This document shows, piece after piece, positions 24,187 through 32,351 of a stretch of 64,000 nucleotides of DNA (position 1 is the first letter of the stretch; each line of letters starts with the position of its first letter). The stretch covers positions 1-64,000 of the forward strand of contig CADBVZ010000006.1 of NCBI GenBank assembly GCA_902798285.1, in the 5' to 3' direction. The stretch is from an uncultured Prevotella sp. Its GTDB lineage: Bacteria > Bacteroidota > Bacteroidia > Bacteroidales > Bacteroidaceae. Both the position numbers and the translations under genes were made by a program. The notes beneath the pieces are model-generated. The model saw only the letters and a list, made by a program, of their open reading frames with translations, ran no database searches and had not been told where the DNA came from.

Positions 24187-26040
24187 ATGAGTAACTACAG
24201 AAATTTAACACAAAACGAAATTGAGATTTTAGAGAACAACGTCTGCTGGGCGGAAGACTGGCAGCGTGTGTTAGTTGCAGAAGACTTTAAACCTTACAAT
24301 TTCCATCGCGTCATTTTCTATGGCGACATTCGACTGGGATCATTCAACAAGATGGTGGAGGTGAGCAAGGGCTTCCTGAAGCATTCAGGCATTAACGATG
24401 CCACCCTGAGGAATGTCACCGTGGGCAACGACTGCTTGATTGAGAAGGTGGGTAACTACATCAACAACTATACCATTGGTAACGACTGTTACATCTCGAA
24501 CATCTGTACACTCGAGACCACTGACGATGCCACCTATGGCGAGGGTAGTGTGATCTCCGTGCTCAACGAGATGGGTGATGGCAATGTGACCATCTTCCGC
24601 GAGTTGAACTCTCAGGTGGCTTCGCTGATGGTGAAGCATGAGCGTGATAAGGAGCTGAAGCAGCGTCTGCAGCAGATGATTGAGGATGAGCTCCGCATAT
24701 CGCGTCCTGATCGCAGCTATATCGGTAATAACGTGAAGATTATCAATGCCAAAGATATTACCAACACCATCATCAAGGGTGACTGTGAGATCAGTGGTGC
24801 TGCACGACTCTCTGAGTGTACCGTGATGAGTTCGATGGATGCTCCTGTATTCATTGGTACGGGTGTGATCTGCGAGAACTCCATTATCTGCGATGGCTGT
24901 TCGATCAACAACTCCGTGAAGATGCAGGACTGCTTCGTGGGTGAGGCTTGTCAGATAACCAACGGTTTTACGGCTGAAGCATCGCTGTTCTTCGCCAACT
25001 CGTTTATGGCCAATGGTGAGGCCTGTGCTGCTTTCTGCGGTCCCTTTAGTGCCTCACACCATAAGTGTTCATTGCTGATTGGTGGTGAGTTCTCATTCTA
25101 TAATGCAGGCTCAAACACCAACTTCTCGAACCACGCCTATAAGATGGGTCCCCTGCACTATGGTACCCTGGAGCGTGGTACTAAGACAGCCTCTGGCTCG
25201 TATGTGCTGATGCCAGCTACCATTGGTGCCTTCTCTGTATGTTTCGGTAAGCTGATGCACCATCCTGACACAAGAAATCTGCCCTTTAGCTATCTGATGG
25301 CTTATGGCGATGACTGCTATCTGGTGCCTGGACGTAACATCACCACTGTTGGTCTGTATCGTGATATCAAGAAATGGCCCAAGCGCGACAAGCGCAGTAA
25401 GCAGTCGAAGAAGAGTATCATTAACTTCGACTGGCTCTCGCCCTTCACCGTGGGAGAGATCATGGAGGGAATCAAGATCCTGAAGGCCCTGCGTGATGCC
25501 TCGGGTGATAATGTGTCGACCTATAACTTCCACGAGTATGTGATCAATGCCTCTTCGCTTCGCAAGGGTCAGAAGTACTACGACATCGCCCTGCGTATTT
25601 ATATGGGCGCTGTCTTGAAGCGTGCCCAGAAGGAGGGTTACATTGGCAAGCCTGTAAGCACTGTGGGACAGGGTAAGTGGATTGACATGAGCGGACTGCT
25701 GTTGCCTGAGAGTGAGGAGCAGCGACTCATCGAAGACATCAAGAGCGGTGCCATCGACAATATCCAGCAGGTGCTTGATCGCTTCACGGAGATCAACGAT
25801 CACTACAGCGACTACCGTTGGGCTTGGAGCTATCAGATGATTCTGGACTACTACCATCTGGAGGAACTCGATGTAGCTGCCTGTGAGCGTATTCGCGAGG
25901 ACTATGTGAAGGCCCGCAGAGCCTGGATTGCTGAGATCCGCAAGGATGCTGAGAAGGAGTATTCTATGGGTGATGTGGACAAGGAAGTGCTCGATGAGTT
26001 CGTAGAGAAGCTCGATCACGAAATTGACTATGAGAATTGA
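24187..26040 (+). CDS. DUF4954 protein, left-handed beta-helix
   Basis: The protein has 617 residues. From about 60 to 300 it shows hexapeptide-like repeats (for example IGNDCYISNICTL, IICDGCSINNSVKM) of a left-handed beta-helix as in acyl- and nucleotidyltransferases. The rest is helical, with conserved tryptophan and tyrosine patches. DUF4954 is common in Bacteroidota; function is unknown. It lies between hflX and an M16 peptidase in one direction. No repeat insertion is seen, unlike the genes around it. Confidence 0.8.
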   Translation: MSNYRNLTQNEIEILENNVCWAEDWQRVLVAEDFKPYNFHRVIFYGDIRLGSFNKMVEVSKGFLKHSGINDATLRNVTVGNDCLIEKVGNYINNYTIGNDCYISNICTLETTDDATYGEGSVISVLNEMGDGNVTIFRELNSQVASLMVKHERDKELKQRLQQMIEDELRISRPDRSYIGNNVKIINAKDITNTIIKGDCEISGAARLSECTVMSSMDAPVFIGTGVICENSIICDGCSINNSVKMQDCFVGEACQITNGFTAEASLFFANSFMANGEACAAFCGPFSASHHKCSLLIGGEFSFYNAGSNTNFSNHAYKMGPLHYGTLERGTKTASGSYVLMPATIGAFSVCFGKLMHHPDTRNLPFSYLMAYGDDCYLVPGRNITTVGLYRDIKKWPKRDKRSKQSKKSIINFDWLSPFTVGEIMEGIKILKALRDASGDNVSTYNFHEYVINASSLRKGQKYYDIALRIYMGAVLKRAQKEGYIGKPVSTVGQGKWIDMSGLLLPESEEQRLIEDIKSGAIDNIQQVLDRFTEINDHYSDYRWAWSYQMILDYYHLEELDVAACERIREDYVKARRAWIAEIRKDAEKEYSMGDVDKEVLDEFVEKLDHEIDYEN

Positions 26041-26056
26041 GCATCGCTCAATTCTC
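26032..26056 (+). terminator. hairpin at the end of the DUF4954 gene
   Basis: GAGAATTGAG, loop CATCG, CTCAATTCTC, perfect 10 bp. It includes the stop codon. No T-run follows, so it may protect the 3' end rather than terminate. Confidence 0.5.
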
Positions 26057-26057
26057 G

Positions 26058-26115
26058 GGAGACAAGGAGACAAGTAGACAAGGAGTTCTTGGACAAGCCA
26101 AGCGGCAAAGCCGAG
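26058..26115 (+). repeat. GACAAG octamers plus REP-like repeat, intergenic copy
   Basis: Octamers GAGACAAG, GAGACAAG, TAGACAAG run into the two-hairpin unit at 26084-26115. This is the only intergenic copy of the REP-like unit in the window. Confidence 0.8.
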
Positions 26116-26149
26116 AGCAAGACAAATGTTTTTCAAGTAGATAAGAAAG

Positions 26150-29050
26150 ATGAAAAAACTATTCGTTATTTTAGGGCTGGCGATGCTCGGAATGAGTGCG
26201 CAAGCGAAAGATTACAAGTATGAAACCGTAAACGGAGACCTGATGAACTCACGCATTTACACCCTCGACAATGGATTGAAGGTGTTCTTGAGCGTGAACA
26301 AAGAGAAACCCCGTATTCAGACTTATATTGCAGTGAGGACTGGATCGAAAAATGATCCGGCTGAGACCACTGGTCTGGCTCACTATCTGGAGCACCTGAT
26401 GTTTAAGGGTACCCAGCAGTTTGGTACTAACAACTATGCAGCCGAGAAGCCCCTGCTCGATGAGATTGAACAGCGTTATGAGGCTTATCGTAAGCTCACG
26501 GATCCTGAGGCCCGTAAAAAGGCTTACCACGAGATCGACTCCGTGAGTCAGGTGGCTGCCCAGTACTTCATCCCCAATGAGTATGACAAGCTGATGGCTG
26601 CCATTGGTGCTGAGGGTACCAACGCCTATACCTCGAACGATGTGACCTGCTATACAGAGGACATCCCCAGCAACGAGGTAGAGAACTGGGCCAAGATCCA
26701 GGCTGATCGTTTCCAGAACATGGTGATCCGTGGTTTCCATACAGAGCTCGAGGCTGTGTATGAGGAGTATAACATCAGCCTGACAGCTGACCAGCGTAAG
26801 CTGTTGGCTGCCATGAACAAGTTGCTGGCACCTACACACCCTTACGGTCTGCAGACCACGCTGGGATCGCAGGAGCACCTGAAGAACCCCTCGATCACGA
26901 ATATCAAGAACTATTTTAAAAAGTGGTACGTGCCCAATAACGTGGCCATCTGTATGGCTGGTGACTTGGATCCAGACAAGACCATCGCTATCATCGACCA
27001 GTACTTCTCCAGTTGGAAACCAGGTGCTGATGTACGTCAGCCTGTGTTCCCCAAGCAGCCTGTATTGACCCAGCCCAAGGATACTACCGTGGTAGGTCAG
27101 GAGGCAGAGCAGATCTGGATTGGTTGGCAGGCCAAGCAGGCCAACTCGCTCCAGGCTGATACACTCGAACTGATTGATGAGGTGCTGAACAACGGACGTG
27201 CAGGACTTATCGACCTGGACCTCACCCAGAAGATGAAGGTACAGCGTGCTGGTTCAGGAACTCTGCTGCGTCATGACCTGGGTGGTTTCTTGCTCACAGG
27301 TACCCCCAAGCAGGGGCAGAGTCTCGATGAGGTGAAGGAGCTGCTGTTTGCTGAGCTCGACAAACTAAAGAAGGGTGACTTCTCCGACAACCTGTTGCCC
27401 AGCGTTCTGAATAACAAGAAACGTAACTACTACCAGCAGCTGGAGTACAACCAGGTGCGCGCTGATATGTTTGTGGATGCCTTTATCGACGAGATAGACT
27501 GGAAGGACGAAGTTGGCAAGCTTGATCGTATCTCGAAGATCACGAAGCGGGATCTTGTAGACTTTGCCAACAAGTTCTTTACCGATGGCTATGCGGTGGT
27601 GTATAAGCGTCAGGGTATTGACTCGCTGCAGAAGAAGATCGACAAGCCAGCTATCACACCCATCCAGGCCAACCGTGACCAGAAGAGTGCTTTTGTGCAG
27701 GCCATTCAGGATGCTGAGGTAGAGCCCATCCAGCCTCAGTTCGTGGACTTCAAGAAGGATATGACCTTCGCCAAGACCAAGAAGGGACTGCCCCTGATGT
27801 ATGTGAAGAACAACACCAACGGGCTCTTCGAGCTCTCTTACCGTTTCGACTTCGGAAAGAGTGCTGACAATCGCTATAGTACGGCTGCTGATTACTTCGA
27901 CCTGCTGGGTACTGACAAGCTGAGTGCGTCTGAGCTGAAGCAGAAGCTCTATGAGTTGGCATGTGATATCGACATGAGTGTAGGTGACGATGAAACCAAT
28001 ATCTACCTCTATGGTCTGAGTGAGAATATGCAGCCCGCCCTTGAGCTGATGGAGGATCTGCTGCAGCATGCCAAGGTGGACAAGGATGCCTACGAGCAGA
28101 TGGTGAAGAAGGTGCTGAAGAATCGTGAGGATGCCAAGAAGAACCAACGTGGCTACTTCACCCGACTGTTTGCCTATGGTATCTATGGTGAGCGTAACAG
28201 CGCTGGTGACGTGATGACTGCCCAGCAGCTGCAGGAGACGGATCCCCAGGTGCTGATCGACCTCGTGAAGGGACTCAGCAACTACGAGCACGATGTGAAC
28301 TATTATGGTCCACTGAGTGTGGAGGAGATCTCAGCCATCATCGACAAGAGTCATCAGACAGCCAAGAAACTCCAGGCTGTGCCCCAGAACAACTACTATG
28401 TGAAGCAGGAGGCCAACCAGAACGAAGTGTGGATTGCTCCCTTCGATGCCAAGAACATCTACATGCGCGCCTACCATAATGAGAAGCGCGACTGGAATAT
28501 CGATGAGGCAGCTGTACAGGCTGTGTTCAACGAGTACTTCGGTGGTGGCATGAATGGTATCGTGTTCCAGGAAATGCGTGAGGCCCGTGGTCTGGCCTAC
28601 AATGCCAGTGCACGTTATGTACGTCCTGAGAGAAAGGGTGTTTCGGAGTATTTCTTCACCCACATCATCACTCAGAACGATAAGATGATGGATTGCATCA
28701 ACCACTTCAAGGAGATTACGGATGAGTTGCCAGCCAGCGAGAATGCCTTTAAGGTGGCCAAGGAGGCCATCACCAAGCAGCTTGCCAGTCTGCGTACTAC
28801 GAAGAGCAGCATCATCTACAAGTGGTACAGTATGAAGGAGCTGGGCTTCGACTATGATATCAACAAGAAGATCTATGAGGATCTGCAGAAGGTAACGCTC
28901 CAGGATATGGTGAACTTCGAGAAGGCTAACATGGCGAAGAAGCCCCTGCGCTACCTCATCCTCGGAAACGAGAAAGAGCTCGACATGGAATCTTTGGGCA
29001 AAATCGGCCCAATCAGAAGACTTACAACTGAGGAAGTATTCGGATATTAA
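26150..29050 (+). CDS. M16-family zinc metallopeptidase (pitrilysin type)
   Basis: The protein has 966 residues with a signal peptide (MKKLFVILGLAMLGMSAQA), so periplasmic. The inverted zinc motif HYLEH is at residues 78-82; further acidic ligands lie in ELEAVYEE near 199-206. It has two M16 halves; the second (from about 540) lacks the zinc motif, as usual, and holds the RGLAYNASARYV-type substrate segment. It degrades peptides. It follows DUF4954 after a repeat-filled gap and is likely part of the same run. Confidence 0.9.
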   Translation: MKKLFVILGLAMLGMSAQAKDYKYETVNGDLMNSRIYTLDNGLKVFLSVNKEKPRIQTYIAVRTGSKNDPAETTGLAHYLEHLMFKGTQQFGTNNYAAEKPLLDEIEQRYEAYRKLTDPEARKKAYHEIDSVSQVAAQYFIPNEYDKLMAAIGAEGTNAYTSNDVTCYTEDIPSNEVENWAKIQADRFQNMVIRGFHTELEAVYEEYNISLTADQRKLLAAMNKLLAPTHPYGLQTTLGSQEHLKNPSITNIKNYFKKWYVPNNVAICMAGDLDPDKTIAIIDQYFSSWKPGADVRQPVFPKQPVLTQPKDTTVVGQEAEQIWIGWQAKQANSLQADTLELIDEVLNNGRAGLIDLDLTQKMKVQRAGSGTLLRHDLGGFLLTGTPKQGQSLDEVKELLFAELDKLKKGDFSDNLLPSVLNNKKRNYYQQLEYNQVRADMFVDAFIDEIDWKDEVGKLDRISKITKRDLVDFANKFFTDGYAVVYKRQGIDSLQKKIDKPAITPIQANRDQKSAFVQAIQDAEVEPIQPQFVDFKKDMTFAKTKKGLPLMYVKNNTNGLFELSYRFDFGKSADNRYSTAADYFDLLGTDKLSASELKQKLYELACDIDMSVGDDETNIYLYGLSENMQPALELMEDLLQHAKVDKDAYEQMVKKVLKNREDAKKNQRGYFTRLFAYGIYGERNSAGDVMTAQQLQETDPQVLIDLVKGLSNYEHDVNYYGPLSVEEISAIIDKSHQTAKKLQAVPQNNYYVKQEANQNEVWIAPFDAKNIYMRAYHNEKRDWNIDEAAVQAVFNEYFGGGMNGIVFQEMREARGLAYNASARYVRPERKGVSEYFFTHIITQNDKMMDCINHFKEITDELPASENAFKVAKEAITKQLASLRTTKSSIIYKWYSMKELGFDYDINKKIYEDLQKVTLQDMVNFEKANMAKKPLRYLILGNEKELDMESLGKIGPIRRLTTEEVFGY

Positions 29051-29054
29051 AATA

Positions 29055-29112
29055 AACACAGAGATACAGAGGCACAGAGAAAAAAAACTCTGTATCTCTG
29101 TGCCTCTGTGTT
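29055..29112. repeat. ACAGAGAT octamer inverted repeat, copy 1
   Basis: Both arms are built of ACAGAG-N2 octamers: left AACACAGAG-AT-ACAGAG-GC, right its near reverse complement with the AT and GC units swapped. A run of A separates them. Related copies: 40593, 48759, 57942. Confidence 0.85.
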
Positions 29113-29145
29113 GAAAGAATAACTTATTAACAAACAAATACGTTT

Positions 29146-30792
29146 ATGGCTAAAGCAGTTGAATTTAAGTATGCCCCGATGTTTCAGGTGGGCGAGGACA
29201 AGACAGAGTATCGTCTGTTGTCGAAAGAAGGCGTGACTACCGCCGAGTTTGAAGGAAAGACTATCGTGAAGGTTTCGAAGGAAGCCTTGACCCTCTTGGC
29301 CCAGCAGGCCTTCCACGATGTGGAGTTCATGCTGCGTCGCGAACATAACGAACAGGTGGCTAAGATCCTGACCGATCCTGAGGCCTCAGAGAATGATAAG
29401 TACGTAGCCCTGCAGTTCCTGCGCAATGCAGAGGTGGCTTGCAAGGGTATCCTGCCTTTCTGTCAGGACACAGGTACGGCTATCATCCATGGTGAGAAGG
29501 GTCAGCAGATCTGGACTGGTTTCGAGGATGAAGAGGCTCTGAGTCTGGGTGTGTTCAACACCTTTACCCAGGACAACCTGCGCTATTCGCAGAATGCCCC
29601 TCTGAACATGTATGACGAGGTGAATACCCGTTGCAACCTGCCTGCACAGATTGATATCGAGGCAACAGAGGGTGCTGAGTATAAGTTTGTGATGGTGGCT
29701 AAGGGTGGTGGCTCTGCCAACAAGACCTACTTCTATCCCATGACCAAGGCTACCATCCAGAACGAGGGAACCCTGATCCCCTTCCTCGTAGAGAAGATGA
29801 AGAGCCTGGGTACAGCTGCCTGTCCTCCTTATCACATCGCCTTCGTAATTGGTGGTACATCAGCTGAGAAGAACCTGCTGACTGTGAAGCTCGCTTCTAT
29901 CAAGTTCTATGATGGTCTGCCCACTACCGGTGATGAGACTGGTCGTGCTTTCCGTGATGTAGATCTGGAGCAGAAGCTGATTAAGGAGGCTCAGAAGATT
30001 GGTCTGGGTGCCCAGTTCGGTGGTAAGTACCTGGCTCACGATATCCGCGTGATCCGTCTGCCTCGTCATGGTGCTTCTTGTCCGATTGGCATGGGCGTGA
30101 GTTGCTCTGCCGACAGAAATATCAAGGCAAAGATCAATGCCGATGGTATCTGGTTGGAGAAGATGGACAGCAACCCTACAGAGTTGATTCCTGAGGAGCT
30201 GCGCAAGCCAGGTGAGGGTGGCAAGGGCATCGAGATCGACCTGAACGAGGGTATCGATGCTGTACGTAAGGAGCTGAGCAAGTATCCTGTTTCTACCCGT
30301 GTAAACCTGAAGGGTACCATTATTGTGGCTCGTGATATCGCTCACGCTAAGCTGAAGGCTCGTCTGGATGCAGGTGAGGGTATGCCCGACTACTTCAAGA
30401 AGTATCCTGTGCTGTATGCAGGACCTGCTAAGACACCAGAGGGTTATCCTTGTGGATCGATGGGTCCCACCACAGCCAATCGTATGGATCCCTATGTGGA
30501 TGAGTTCCAGGCCAATGGTGCTAGTCTCGTGATGATTGCCAAGGGTAACCGCTCTGACGTGGTGACTGAGGCTTGTAAGAAGCATGGTGGCTTCTATCTC
30601 GGTACCATCGGTGGTGTGGCTGCAGTACTCTCACAGAGCAGCATCAAGAGCATTGAGTGCGTAGAGTATCCTGAGCTCGGTATGGAGGCTGTCTGGAAGA
30701 TTGAAGTAGAAGACTTCCCCGCATTCATCCTCGTGGATGACAAGGGTAATGACTTCTTTAAGACCCTCAAACCTTGGTGTCCCCAGAAATAA
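29146..30792 (+). CDS. fumarate hydratase, class I (iron-sulfur)
   Basis: The protein has 548 residues, the single-chain class I form with alpha- and beta-like parts. [16 protein letters not shown] carries the first cluster cysteine. Further cysteines are in [14 protein letters not shown] and [12 protein letters not shown]. The C-terminal half has [20 protein letters not shown] and GIGG-like IGGVAA loops. It hydrates fumarate to malate, or the reverse in the reductive branch used by anaerobes making succinate. Confidence 0.93.
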   Translation: MAKAVEFKYAPMFQVGEDKTEYRLLSKEGVTTAEFEGKTIVKVSKEALTLLAQQAFHDVEFMLRREHNEQVAKILTDPEASENDKYVALQFLRNAEVACKGILPFCQDTGTAIIHGEKGQQIWTGFEDEEALSLGVFNTFTQDNLRYSQNAPLNMYDEVNTRCNLPAQIDIEATEGAEYKFVMVAKGGGSANKTYFYPMTKATIQNEGTLIPFLVEKMKSLGTAACPPYHIAFVIGGTSAEKNLLTVKLASIKFYDGLPTTGDETGRAFRDVDLEQKLIKEAQKIGLGAQFGGKYLAHDIRVIRLPRHGASCPIGMGVSCSADRNIKAKINADGIWLEKMDSNPTELIPEELRKPGEGGKGIEIDLNEGIDAVRKELSKYPVSTRVNLKGTIIVARDIAHAKLKARLDAGEGMPDYFKKYPVLYAGPAKTPEGYPCGSMGPTTANRMDPYVDEFQANGASLVMIAKGNRSDVVTEACKKHGGFYLGTIGGVAAVLSQSSIKSIECVEYPELGMEAVWKIEVEDFPAFILVDDKGNDFFKTLKPWCPQK

Positions 30793-30822
30793 GGGGTTAG
30801 TGGTGAGAGGTTAGGGGTTAGA
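30791..30822. repeat. 7-nt tandem repeat (SPLTS type), intergenic and antisense
   Basis: GGTTAGT, GGTGAGA, GGTTAGG, GGTTAGA units start right at the fumarase stop. On this strand the units contain TGA/TAG; in coding copies the other orientation is used. Confidence 0.65.
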
Positions 30823-30825
30823 GAA

Positions 30826-30833
30826 TACCTTTG
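30826..30833 (+). promoter_or_regulatory. possible leaderless promoter of the M6 peptidase
   Basis: TACCTTTG ends three bases before ATG 30837. The in-frame TTG at 30831 is part of it. No TTG partner is seen at the usual distance. Confidence 0.4.
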
Positions 30834-30836
30834 CCC

Positions 30837-32333
30837 ATGAAGAGATTCTTCACGATATGCATGTTTGTGTTGCTGGCAGTGAGTACTGCCAGCGCACAGC
30901 GGCGTATGCCTTGCATTCGAAATATCCCTACGGATAAGGCTGGGACGCGTGCAACATTGCGCTATCCTAGTAAGGACTGGGATGCCAATAAGACCTATCG
31001 TCAGGCCGTGGTGCTGATAACCTTTGCCGATTGCGATTTTTCGATGGAGGATCCTGCCGCCTATTACCAGCGTTTGTTTAATGAGAATGGCTATAACGAG
31101 GGTTATGGTTTAGGCTCAGTGGCTGATTATTTTCGCGATCAGTCAGGTGGACTTTTTAACTTGCAGTTTGACATCTATGGCCCTATTAAGGTCAGCATCA
31201 GTGCAAAAGGTTCTTATAGTAACTATGGCTTTAATGCTATGGAAGAGGCTTTGGCGGCATTGGATGCCTTGACCACTCAAGACTTCTCTGTTTACGATTG
31301 GAATGGAGATGGTGTGGTTGAACAGATGCTGTTTGTGGCAGCTGGTCTTTGCGGAAACCAGGCTTCGGGTTACATTTGGCCTAACACAGATTATACTACT
31401 CTTAATGCCCCAGGAAAAAAGGAAATGGTGAATACCTGTATAACTTGTGAACTGTGGAGAGACAAGACACTATGTGGCATTGGCACCATCTGTCATGAGT
31501 TCGTCCACTGTTTGGGTTTGCCTGATCTCTATCCCGTGGGAGGCACTTATTATTCTGCGATTGACGAATGGGATCTGATGGATGGTGGCAACTACACCAA
31601 CAAAGGTTGGTGTCCGCCCAACTTCTCTGCCTTGGAGAAGATGCTTTTGGGCTGGGCATCGCCCATCGAACTCACCTCGCCCACCACCATCACAGGCATG
31701 AAACCCGTGAGTGAGGGAGGGGAGACCTACCTCATCCGAAACTCTGGCTATGATGATGAGTTCTATCTGCTAGAGAATCGCAGACAGACCAAATGGGACT
31801 ACTGTCTTCCTGGTCAGGGACTGGCCATCTTCCACGTTGACTACAACCAAGATAAGTGGACATCTAACCAGGTAAACAATGTCGATGGGCATTACCGTTA
31901 TGACCTGTTCCATGCTGATGGTAAAGCCTATATAGACTGGGATCCCAAGAACGATGGCAAGGATGACGGGAAATATACGATGGAGCCTTGGGCGCGTAAC
32001 CGTTATCTCAGTACCTCGGTCTATCCCTTTACCAACCCAGAGACGCTTTTTATCAATGAAGGTCTCACGGATGGTACTTCACCAGCTGCCACACTTTACT
32101 ATGCTAATGCTGACGGGGCGAAGTTCATGCAGAAGGCCATCACGAATATCCAAGTAGCCAGCGATGGCAGCATCTCGTTCGACTTTATGCAAGTACCGTC
32201 GGGGATTAACGAATTGAGAATTGAAAATTCAGAATTGAAAGATTCGTGGTATGACCTCCAAGGGAGGCGCCTGCAAGGCCCTCCAACGGGTAAGGGCGTG
32301 TTTATCCACAAAAAAAAGAAGGTCATCCGCTGA
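30837..32333 (+). CDS. M6-family secreted metalloprotease
   Basis: The protein has 498 residues from ATG 30837. A signal peptide (MKRFFTICMFVLLAVSTASA) is followed by the peptidase domain with the zinc motif HEFVH near residues 220-224 and the following GLPDLY. LMDGGNYTNKGWCPP matches the M6 Met-turn region. The C-terminus ends with SWYDLQGRRLQG and KGVFIHKKKK, a tail common in secreted Prevotella proteins. Just before it, ELRIENSELK is encoded by 7-nt ATTGARA repeats. The stop codon lies inside the terminator hairpin shared with clpB. Confidence 0.82.
   Translation: MKRFFTICMFVLLAVSTASAQRRMPCIRNIPTDKAGTRATLRYPSKDWDANKTYRQAVVLITFADCDFSMEDPAAYYQRLFNENGYNEGYGLGSVADYFRDQSGGLFNLQFDIYGPIKVSISAKGSYSNYGFNAMEEALAALDALTTQDFSVYDWNGDGVVEQMLFVAAGLCGNQASGYIWPNTDYTTLNAPGKKEMVNTCITCELWRDKTLCGIGTICHEFVHCLGLPDLYPVGGTYYSAIDEWDLMDGGNYTNKGWCPPNFSALEKMLLGWASPIELTSPTTITGMKPVSEGGETYLIRNSGYDDEFYLLENRRQTKWDYCLPGQGLAIFHVDYNQDKWTSNQVNNVDGHYRYDLFHADGKAYIDWDPKNDGKDDGKYTMEPWARNRYLSTSVYPFTNPETLFINEGLTDGTSPAATLYYANADGAKFMQKAITNIQVASDGSISFDFMQVPSGINELRIENSELKDSWYDLQGRRLQGPPTGKGVFIHKKKKVIR
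32210..32241 (+). repeat. ATTGARA 7-nt repeat encoding ELRIENSELK
   Basis: ATTGAGA, ATTGAAA, ATTCAGA, ATTGAAA in tandem at the junction between catalytic domain and C-terminal tail. Confidence 0.7.
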
Positions 32334-32350
32334 CAGCGGATGACCTTCTT
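32316..32350. terminator. bidirectional terminator between M6 peptidase and clpB
   Basis: A 16-bp perfect stem, 32316-32331 with 32335-32350, loop GAC, A-run on one side and T-run on the other. The M6 stop codon is in the loop and upper stem. Confidence 0.85.
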
Positions 32351-32351
32351 C

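Noticed and set aside
29055-29112. Simple rho-independent terminator after the M16 gene
   Set aside because: The arms are octamer arrays with swapped units and no T-run follows. Related copies occur elsewhere, one inside a gene, so it is better treated as a dispersed repeat.
28331-29137. 268-codon minus-strand frame at the end of the M16 gene
   Set aside because: Antisense to the M16 peptidase, and its first residues come from the ACAGAGAT repeat.
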